Shown: positions 54,362 to 61,760 of the stretch, in pieces
How the letters are laid out: every line of letters starts with the position of its first letter
Numbering within the stretch: position 1 is the first letter of the stretch
Assembly (NCBI RefSeq): GCF_003412455.1
Contig: NZ_QTJU01000007.1
Coordinates: forward strand, 124,001-188,000
Source: Deminuibacter soli
Lineage (GTDB): Bacteria > Bacteroidota > Bacteroidia > Chitinophagales > Chitinophagaceae
DNA: 64,000 nt
Direction of reading: 5' to 3'
Position numbers and translations under genes: made by a program
The notes under the pieces: generated by a model
Seen by the model: the letters and a program-made list of their open reading frames with translations, nothing else
Database searches by the model: none
What the model was told of the DNA's origin: nothing

Positions 54362-55345
54362 ATGATGGAAAAAGAAAAATGGCAACGGTTTGTTGATAAG
54401 CAACAAACAGGCAAAGAGCGTAAAGCATTTTTGCAATGGCTGCAGTCTCAATCTGATGATGAAATACAAAAATCACTGAAAGAAGGTTGGGACGAAAAAG
54501 CACCGGCCATGCCTGTTGCGACAGACGCCCGTCTTCGTAAAGCACTCAGTATACAACCGGCGCTGCGCCGGCCTGTGTACCGCATTGGCCGCAAAGCAGC
54601 ATTGGCTGCAGCTTGTGTGTTGCTGCTTGTAATGGCAACGTTTATGTATCGTTTAATGGCCCCTGCGACGCATGAGGTAATGCAATATACAATGGCTAAG
54701 CGGCATTTGTATAACGAATCCGCCAACGTACGCTTGCTAACGCTGCCGGATAACAGTAAAATCTGGTTGACACCGGCATCTTCTATTGACCTTCCGGATG
54801 ACTACAACCAGTTTCACCGAACGGTAACACTTTCCGGTGAAGCTTATTTTGAAGTAAACTCCAACGCAAAATTTCCCTTTATTGTAAACACGGAGCAGCT
54901 GCAAACCACTGTATTGGGAACACATTTCAATATGTCAGCTTACCGCAGTGATGATTTTGTAAGCGTCACTTTAACACAAGGCAAGATAGCTGTGCAAATG
55001 CATGCGTCAACGCGTGACAGTGTTGTTATACTTGCCCCGGAACACAAACTTGTATATAACAAAAATGCGCGCCGGGTTGCTGTTTCAGGCTTCTCTGCAG
55101 CAGCTGAAAATGATTGGAAAACAGGAGCGCTGGTATTTGATGATGTGCCGCTGGAATCAGTTTTTGAAAGATTATCCGGCCGTTTTCACAAGAAAATATT
55201 TTACGCAAAAGGAGGTTATGCTGCAGCAAGATTTACCGGCACTTATCACCACGAATCATTCCCGCTGATAATGGATAACATAGCCTACATCCACAATTTT
55301 TCTTATCGCAGCAAAGGCGACAGTGTTTGGATAAGACGAAAATAA
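54362..55345 (+). CDS. FecR-family anti-sigma factor
   Basis: 327 residues. A cytoplasmic N-terminal part (about 1-75) for sigma binding is followed by one membrane helix (AALAAACVLLLVMATFMYRL, about 78-97). The periplasmic FecR domain has VRLLTLPDNSKIWLTPASSI, then GEAYFEVNSNAKFPFIV and TTVLGTHFNMSAY. The C-terminal DUF4974-like domain starts FDDVPLESVFERLSGRF. It receives a signal from the STN domain of the TonB receptor encoded next and releases the ECF sigma factor. Confidence 0.94.
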   Translation: MMEKEKWQRFVDKQQTGKERKAFLQWLQSQSDDEIQKSLKEGWDEKAPAMPVATDARLRKALSIQPALRRPVYRIGRKAALAAACVLLLVMATFMYRLMAPATHEVMQYTMAKRHLYNESANVRLLTLPDNSKIWLTPASSIDLPDDYNQFHRTVTLSGEAYFEVNSNAKFPFIVNTEQLQTTVLGTHFNMSAYRSDDFVSVTLTQGKIAVQMHASTRDSVVILAPEHKLVYNKNARRVAVSGFSAAAENDWKTGALVFDDVPLESVFERLSGRFHKKIFYAKGGYAAARFTGTYHHESFPLIMDNIAYIHNFSYRSKGDSVWIRRK

Positions 55346-55436
55346 GCTGCTACCCAACTTTCCAACTATTAACTATAAAAAGGACGTGTTGCAAGATGAT
55401 GGCACGTTCAAAATAACTCTTAATTAAAGAACCAGT

Positions 55437-58400
55437 ATGGATCAATTTATGCGAAAAAGCGGTAAAAAAAAGGCAGGAAGCTATTGCATGCTATTGCTGC
55501 TGTTATCATTCATCTCTATGCGGCAAATGTTTGCGCAAACCTCATCGCTGGATCAGCCTGTTACTTTATCGTTATCCAATGTCTCATTGTCGGCTGTTAT
55601 AGCAGCACTGGATGAGCAAAGCGATTTTATTTTCAGTTACGATAAAGCGGTAATGGATAGCGTACATATTTCAAAAGTCAATTGGAAGGCGGTGCCGCTT
55701 AAAAAAGTATTGAGTGAATTGACACAAACCACCGGTCTCACTTACCAGGCAAATGCCAATACCATTGCACTGAAACTTGGGAAGCGGCCGCAGCCGGGAT
55801 CTATACGTGGGCGCATAGTGGACTTTGAAACAGCAGAACCGCTGCCCGGTGCATCGGTAATGCTGTCGGGCACCAGGGTAGGCGCCATTACAGACAACCG
55901 CGGATTTTACGAAATAAAAAATGTGCCTGTTGGTTCATATACGCTCGTAGCCGGCTTTACAGGCTACCAGGAAGGCATCTTGTGGAACGTTACTGTTGAA
56001 CCTAACGTACAGGCCGTATATGATGTAAAAATGCAAACAGGCGGCTCATTAAAAGAAGTAATTGTAGAATCTGGGCACCACAAATTAAAAGCGGTAACGC
56101 ATAATACGGAAAAACAGCTGCTCGGGGAAATCAAAGATGCGAATGGCGTGGTATCTGGCATTTCCAATGAGTTGATCAATCGCACCGGCGACCGCAATGC
56201 GGCTGAAGTAGCAAAGCGCATACCCGGCGTAACAGTGGTGGATGATCGTTTTATTGTAGTGCGCGGAATGAATGAAAGATACACGCTTACCTACCTGAAC
56301 AACAATATTGCGCCTTCTACTGAATTATACAATAAGTCGTTTGCGTATGATTTATTGCCCAGCAGTGTGATTGATAAAATATTGGTGTATAAATCACCTG
56401 TGGCCAATCTTGTTGCTGATTATGGTGGTGCGGCAATCAAAGTGTTTACAAAGAAACCTGCTGCTGTAAGGCATTTTGACATTGGCCTGCAACTGGCACA
56501 TCGTCCCAATTCTACATTGACAACAGTAAACAGTTACAACGGTGGAAAATATGATGTGCTTGGTTTCGATGATGGCACAAGAAAGCTGCCGTCCTTTTCA
56601 CCAGGCATATTACAAAGTAACAAGCAGGTAAGCAATACTGTAGCACCTGCTCAGTTTATCAAAGGATTTTCTCCAACACTTGATTACAGTACACGTCATA
56701 GTTCGCCAGACCTGCAGGGTTTCTTCAATTTTTATTATACGTGGAAGTTTGGTCACAAGCGCCTTTACAACCTCACTTCAATGACTTACACGAAGGAGAC
56801 GATTTGCCGGGATGTGCGCAAGCAATTGGGCAATACATATGCACAGAACGCGCAGGATGACGACACCACAGCCTATACGCAGGCCGATGCAGATTACAAC
56901 CGGTTTATCCGTTCGCAACAAACGTTTGAAAACGCCAAAGTAAACGTGCTAGAAAATATTACACTCAAACTCAATGAGCGCAATACCATAAACTTTAATA
57001 ACTTTTTTGTAAATGATGGCCGCCGGTTTACAAGCATTACCACTACAACAGCCAATGTATCGCCGGGCACTGATTCCAACCTGTTGCGCAAAAAAGACAT
57101 TGTATTGTCATTCGAGCAGCGTTTGTTGTACTCGGGTAATCTTGGTGGCGAACACATGCTGGACGCTTTAAAAAAACACCAGCTAACATGGAACCTCGGT
57201 TATACATACGATTTGCAAAAAGTGCCGGATCAACGCATTAGCCATTTCATCAGCAACCAGAATTATGCCGATGATTCCTGGATTGCTGCCGGTTCCAATG
57301 CAAGCGGGTTTGATACAAGGCACTACGGATTTCAAGGCATGATCACCCGTATGTTTATAAAGAACGAAGAACAATTATTTAACGGGGCAGTCGATTATAC
57401 TTTTCATGTGCAACCGGCTTTCGATTTAAAGATCGGATCCTGTAATTTTTACAAAACCCGGTCGTTGGGAAGGCGCTTGTTTCGTGTGAATCGTGCCGGG
57501 CTTGATAACGGGCTTTGGCCGCATGCGCCAAACGATGACCTGGGTTGGTACAATGGTTATGGTTATAATGACCCTTCTTTGCTGCGGTTTCGTGCGCAGG
57601 ATCTTTCTTCTGTCTGGAGCAATAAATATTTTCCTGATGATCAATCCGGGCTGGCAGTGTATGATGTTACAAGTCCTGTAGATGCGTATGTTGCAAGTGA
57701 ACGGTACAATGCATTTTATGCTATGGGAGATTGGAAACTGGCGCATCAGAAAATAGTGGTGAATGCCGGTCTCCGTGCAGAAATTGACAGGCAGCGTTTA
57801 TCAGGAGCGCAGGATGACGGGGCACATAATCTTGTGCCGGTCGTGCTGGATCATCTCAAAGTGTCGTGGCTTCCTTCCATAAATATTGCTTATCATCCGG
57901 ATTCAGCCTATGTAATCAGGGCAGGTTATGGCCGTACGGTAAACAGGCCTGACTTTCGTGAACTCACACCCTACAACGATTTCGATTATCAAAACAACCA
58001 GTTAATAATTGGCAACCCGTCGGTACAAACTGCAACCATAGACAATCTTGACCTGCGATTGGAATTGTATCCGCAACATGGCAACTTAAATGAAGTATTG
58101 AATCTCGGTGTGTTTTACAAGTATCTTGACAAGCCTATTGAACGCGTTTTCTACGATGTAAAAGGGGCTGCTTATTCCGATGGCTTTCCGTTTCCCATCA
58201 TCAGTTATTCCAACTCGGTTAGTGCACGATTATATGGAATAGAAGCAGAGATTAAAAAAAGTCTGTCCTTTGTTCCCGGAAAATTATTCAGGAATTTGTC
58301 GGTCGTAATCAATGGCGCATGGATCAAAAGCAGCACCATTACGCATAAGTTCAATCAATTTTATGCAGTTGATTCAACACAGCAAAAAGGCGAAGGTTTA

Positions 58401-58826
58401 CAGGGACAGTCGCCCTATACGCTCAACGGCGGGTTGTTTTACGAAAATACCTCATGGGGCACAAAATTGGGTCTCGTATACAACGTAAGCGGTCCGCGCA
58501 TTTATGCCAAAAGTGTGCGCACCAGGGAAGACCATGGTGCTGCTTCTACCTTCACACGTCCAAACCTGTTGCAATTGCCTATGCACCTCTTGGACTTTTC
58601 TATTACCCAGCACATTGCAAAAACATTGCAAATGAAATTCAGCATTCAAAACCTGTTAGATCAGTCTTACAGGATTGCAGAAGACCAGAATTTCAATTCG
58701 CGGTATGACAAGGAAGTGCCTATGCACAATGCGGGATCAGGCGTTACATATTATAAGGGCGATGATATTTATACCTCGTACAAGCCGGGCCGTTACTTCC
58801 TTTTGCAGTTCACTTACGCTTTTTAA
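55437..58826 (+). CDS. TonB-dependent outer-membrane receptor with STN signalling domain
   Basis: 1129 residues. Signal peptide 1-34. The STN (secretin/TonB short N-terminal) domain lies at about 41-113 (LSNVSLSAVIAALDEQSDFI). A carboxypeptidase-regulatory beta domain at about 120-200 has GRIVDFETAEPLPGASVMLSG. The plug, about 215-345, has RIPGVTVVDDRFIVVRGMN. The 22-strand barrel follows and ends QFTYAF with a terminal Phe. The STN domain implies signalling through FecR. No SusD-like lipoprotein follows; two other lipoproteins do, 17 and 10 bases apart, so the substrate may not be a glycan. Confidence 0.93.
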   Translation: MDQFMRKSGKKKAGSYCMLLLLLSFISMRQMFAQTSSLDQPVTLSLSNVSLSAVIAALDEQSDFIFSYDKAVMDSVHISKVNWKAVPLKKVLSELTQTTGLTYQANANTIALKLGKRPQPGSIRGRIVDFETAEPLPGASVMLSGTRVGAITDNRGFYEIKNVPVGSYTLVAGFTGYQEGILWNVTVEPNVQAVYDVKMQTGGSLKEVIVESGHHKLKAVTHNTEKQLLGEIKDANGVVSGISNELINRTGDRNAAEVAKRIPGVTVVDDRFIVVRGMNERYTLTYLNNNIAPSTELYNKSFAYDLLPSSVIDKILVYKSPVANLVADYGGAAIKVFTKKPAAVRHFDIGLQLAHRPNSTLTTVNSYNGGKYDVLGFDDGTRKLPSFSPGILQSNKQVSNTVAPAQFIKGFSPTLDYSTRHSSPDLQGFFNFYYTWKFGHKRLYNLTSMTYTKETICRDVRKQLGNTYAQNAQDDDTTAYTQADADYNRFIRSQQTFENAKVNVLENITLKLNERNTINFNNFFVNDGRRFTSITTTTANVSPGTDSNLLRKKDIVLSFEQRLLYSGNLGGEHMLDALKKHQLTWNLGYTYDLQKVPDQRISHFISNQNYADDSWIAAGSNASGFDTRHYGFQGMITRMFIKNEEQLFNGAVDYTFHVQPAFDLKIGSCNFYKTRSLGRRLFRVNRAGLDNGLWPHAPNDDLGWYNGYGYNDPSLLRFRAQDLSSVWSNKYFPDDQSGLAVYDVTSPVDAYVASERYNAFYAMGDWKLAHQKIVVNAGLRAEIDRQRLSGAQDDGAHNLVPVVLDHLKVSWLPSINIAYHPDSAYVIRAGYGRTVNRPDFRELTPYNDFDYQNNQLIIGNPSVQTATIDNLDLRLELYPQHGNLNEVLNLGVFYKYLDKPIERVFYDVKGAAYSDGFPFPIISYSNSVSARLYGIEAEIKKSLSFVPGKLFRNLSVVINGAWIKSSTITHKFNQFYAVDSTQQKGEGLQGQSPYTLNGGLFYENTSWGTKLGLVYNVSGPRIYAKSVRTREDHGAASTFTRPNLLQLPMHLLDFSITQHIAKTLQMKFSIQNLLDQSYRIAEDQNFNSRYDKEVPMHNAGSGVTYYKGDDIYTSYKPGRYFLLQFTYAF

Positions 58827-58843
58827 CTTACAAATAATCTATC

Positions 58844-59680
58844 ATGAAATCATTGGAAAAGAATATTTGCAAACATTTTTTTCTTTACGCTACGTTGTTG
58901 TTTGTTTGCGCCTGTGGCAAAAAAATTGAACCGTTGCCCGTGACGAACGATGCCCAAATCAGTTTTTATAATGCATCAGATGCCTTGCTGGGACAGGTAT
59001 TTGGTAACACCGCTAATAGTAATAATTTTGTATTTATAGACAAACCTGATACCAATTATAAGAGGCCGGAAAATTTATCCTATTCCATATATCCCTGTTT
59101 TACCACCATCACTCCCCAATCATTTCCGCACGCAACAGATAGTTGGTTAACTTTTATGAGAATTTCGTCCGGATCGCATAAATTTTACCTGATGGACAGC
59201 GCTAAACATCTTTTGGATACAGCTGTTGCGAACATCAAAAGCGATGTGCCGGTAAGCATCTTTTACACAGACAGTCTTGGATACTTTTCACATTATGTAG
59301 CTGCAGATGCATTTACCAGGCAAGACAAAAAGATTGGCTTGCGCATTATCAATCTCAGTCCGTTTGACCAGCCAGTCTTCCTTACTTTCAACCAGCGCGC
59401 GATCGATTCATTGCCTGATGAAATAAGGTACTTGCAACATACCGGTTTTGTTCCCGTAAATATGGCAACAGATTCGTTGCTAAATATTAAAGCGTATCAA
59501 CAGGGAGATTCACTGGACATACTTGCCGCAACACAATTGCGTGTGTATCCCGGTCACGCCTATACGATTTTACTTTCCGGCTATACCAGCAACAATCCTG
59601 GCTCCTATACAGATCCGCTTACCGGTCGCCTTGTTTTCCTGCAAACAACTTATGCCATCAAGGTTTTTCAAAATTTTTAA
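58844..59680 (+). CDS. DUF4397-like lipoprotein downstream of the TonB receptor
   Basis: 278 residues. Lipoprotein signal with Cys24 after LLFVCA. The mature part begins AQISFYNASDALLGQVF, like the first strand of DUF4397 domains, and includes GLRIINLSPFDQPVFLTFNQ and YAIKVFQNF at the end. It probably sits on the outer membrane. Tight coupling to the receptor gene (17 bases) suggests it is a surface or periplasmic partner in uptake. The exact family is not certain. Confidence 0.72.
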   Translation: MKSLEKNICKHFFLYATLLFVCACGKKIEPLPVTNDAQISFYNASDALLGQVFGNTANSNNFVFIDKPDTNYKRPENLSYSIYPCFTTITPQSFPHATDSWLTFMRISSGSHKFYLMDSAKHLLDTAVANIKSDVPVSIFYTDSLGYFSHYVAADAFTRQDKKIGLRIINLSPFDQPVFLTFNQRAIDSLPDEIRYLQHTGFVPVNMATDSLLNIKAYQQGDSLDILAATQLRVYPGHAYTILLSGYTSNNPGSYTDPLTGRLVFLQTTYAIKVFQNF

Positions 59681-59690
59681 TTTAAACCCA

Positions 59691-61355
59691 ATGTTCATGT
59701 TATTATTTACTAATAGAAAAAAGCGATTTTTCTATATATTGATTGCTATCGGTTGTTTTTTTGCAGCTTGTAAAAAAGTTGATGAGCATATAGGCCTTGT
59801 GAGCGATCAGCCATGGATCAGCGATGTTTATAGTTTAAACGGGCATTTTGGCGGCGGTGAATGGCAATATCCCGAGAACCTTGTAGTGGGCGACACAGCG
59901 ATAATGATCGGTAAACTATTTTACGAAAGGCCTGACTTTCAACTGGTGATCGGCAACGCGTCAGTAAAAATAATTGACACACTTACCTTGCCTTACACAG
60001 CGAATCAGGGAGGCAAGCTAACCAGTGTACAACTGATACGATTTTTGATAACAGACCAAATGGGAGTGGGGCAAAAGCGGCCTGTAACTCTCATTGCAAA
60101 TGGCATTACAACAAATTGCAAACCGATCAACATTCTTTCCTTTCCTGCAAGCGCCGGAAAAACAGACACTACATTCCAGGTAGATTCCATTACTACATGG
60201 ATGCCGGATGATGCTATCCTGTTTGCACAGAATTACCATTCACTTTTGCGATCCGCACATACTGACCAGGAAGGCAATATTTTTTTCGATAACAAGTATG
60301 GCATGTATAAAATAGCTGCCGGCAAAACAACCCAGATTATAAAAGCGGGAGATAGTTTTAACAACGAATCAGCCCCTTTCTCCATCGTGCAACTGCTTGG
60401 AACGGCAGTAACGTATGATGGCAATACCATTTATTTTTCTGCGGAAACAAACGAGACTGCCGCTGATGTAAAGGATCATTATGTTTTCAGGCTCTGCAAA
60501 ATGAATCTCGTAACCAGAAGCGTTACCACAATCAACAGAACCCTTGTAACTACCGCAACCTCAGCATTGAAAACGGATGGTTCGCCTTACCAGGGAGACA
60601 TCAGCAAGCTGCAGGTAGTAGCCGCGAACCTTAATTTGTCACACGATGGAATGCTGTTTTACAGCAACTATTTTGCACCCGATGACGATGTGGAAGATCA
60701 CCTCAACTGGTATCGCAATATCAGTCAGGCACAGCTCAACATGGATTTTGTCGCTAATTGTGTGTACATGATTTGCCGTCTCGATGCCGGGGGGCATGTT
60801 ACGGTATTAATGAGCAATCCGCTTTTCTATAACACCCCGGGCTATCCTGCAGCCAGCTCGCTGTACAGCCTTGATCCAACAGGCAAATATGTGTACGGTT
60901 ATGTGTACGATAATGCGTTTAATACACGAACGGTACAATACGATGTGATACAGCAACAACTCGCAGGCGTGTTTGATTATTATACACATTTTATTTTCAA
61001 GTCGTATGAAACCGATCCCGCGCTTCAAAGTCCCTATTTTGCCTATAGCGCAGGCTACATGCCTGTTCCTTCTTTATTTTTGCCGCTGATAGATGGTAGT
61101 GTAATCAATGTTAGTGCTGAGTCCATTTATAATTACGACCTTCAAAATCTGGTTGCCTATTGCTATGCAGGAACAGAATTGGGATTACTCAACCCCAATG
61201 AAGTTCAAACAGGCAGTACAGGCAAAGCCAAATTTGTAGATTTTACAAACGCCAATTTTATCGGACAGGATAGAACAGGTACAGTATATTACTGCGGCAG
61301 AGTGGATGATTATACGAATGGAGTAACCTTCTACAAATTGCATTCAAAAAAATAG
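59691..61355 (+). CDS. Hypothetical lipoprotein, IPT-like domain plus propeller-like repeats
   Basis: 554 residues from the ATG at 59691; the longer upstream frame is out of register with any signal. The lipobox is GCFFAAC with Cys27. Residues about 45-160 look like an IPT/TIG beta domain (NLVVGDTAIMIGKLF, then VTLIANGITTN). The remainder alternates short strands with Tyr/Asp motifs (DGNTIYFSAETNE, SLDPTGKYVYGYVY, DRTGTVYYCGRV) as in beta-propellers. It starts 10 bases after the previous lipoprotein and ends just before a terminator, so it is the last gene of the unit. No function is known. Confidence 0.72.
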   Translation: MFMLLFTNRKKRFFYILIAIGCFFAACKKVDEHIGLVSDQPWISDVYSLNGHFGGGEWQYPENLVVGDTAIMIGKLFYERPDFQLVIGNASVKIIDTLTLPYTANQGGKLTSVQLIRFLITDQMGVGQKRPVTLIANGITTNCKPINILSFPASAGKTDTTFQVDSITTWMPDDAILFAQNYHSLLRSAHTDQEGNIFFDNKYGMYKIAAGKTTQIIKAGDSFNNESAPFSIVQLLGTAVTYDGNTIYFSAETNETAADVKDHYVFRLCKMNLVTRSVTTINRTLVTTATSALKTDGSPYQGDISKLQVVAANLNLSHDGMLFYSNYFAPDDDVEDHLNWYRNISQAQLNMDFVANCVYMICRLDAGGHVTVLMSNPLFYNTPGYPAASSLYSLDPTGKYVYGYVYDNAFNTRTVQYDVIQQQLAGVFDYYTHFIFKSYETDPALQSPYFAYSAGYMPVPSLFLPLIDGSVINVSAESIYNYDLQNLVAYCYAGTELGLLNPNEVQTGSTGKAKFVDFTNANFIGQDRTGTVYYCGRVDDYTNGVTFYKLHSKK

Positions 61356-61760
61356 CAGGAGTGATGCAGATACTTACTGCAGAAGTTATAACCAGCCTAA
61401 CACCAACAATTAAAAGGTAAAGTTGGGTAAAAATGAAAAGGGGCTGTCTCAAAAGATAAAGAGACAGCCTCTTTTTGCGATTTATGCTTAGGGGAATCAT
61501 AGCGTTGTGAAGCGTTACATGCTTCAATGACTATCGCTGCACTGACCAACGTTTTGAAACTTTTCTGTTGTTATTGATGCTATGTGGAATGTTTTAGCTT
61601 TTTTAGATTTAAGGTAAGTAATTGATAGAGATTGAAATGACTGAAATATAGTCCGGTGATGCTTACATAGTCGTAACCGTTACGCCTTGCAATAGCCCGA
61701 TTTACAGTATACATTTAGATGCTTTTATAAAATATCTATCATATTGTATAATCGTATGAA
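61356..61760. other. Intergenic region with a terminator
   Basis: About 400 bases between the lipoprotein and the next surface protein. It contains the strong hairpin at 61436-61476. The rest is AT-rich, and no further gene, repeat or RNA was recognised; the promoter of the next gene should lie here. Confidence 0.55.
61436..61476 (+). terminator. Rho-independent terminator of the TonB receptor unit
   Basis: GGCTGTCTC (61442-61450) pairs with GAGACAGCC (61461-61469) around a 10-nt A-rich loop; flanking AAAAG/CTTTT pairs extend the stem, and the 3' arm is T-rich. It lies 80 bases after the lipoprotein stop. Confidence 0.8.

Noticed and set aside
59523-59690. Upstream extension of the last lipoprotein into the preceding gene
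   Set aside because: The first 56 codons overlap the DUF4397-like gene in another frame and would bury the lipoprotein signal that begins at 59691.
61436-61476. Insertion-sequence terminal inverted repeat
   Set aside because: The GGCTGTCTC...GAGACAGCC sequence recalls ends of some insertion sequences, but the arms are 10 bases apart, placed just after an operon and T-rich at the 3' side; no transposase gene is near. A terminator explains it better.
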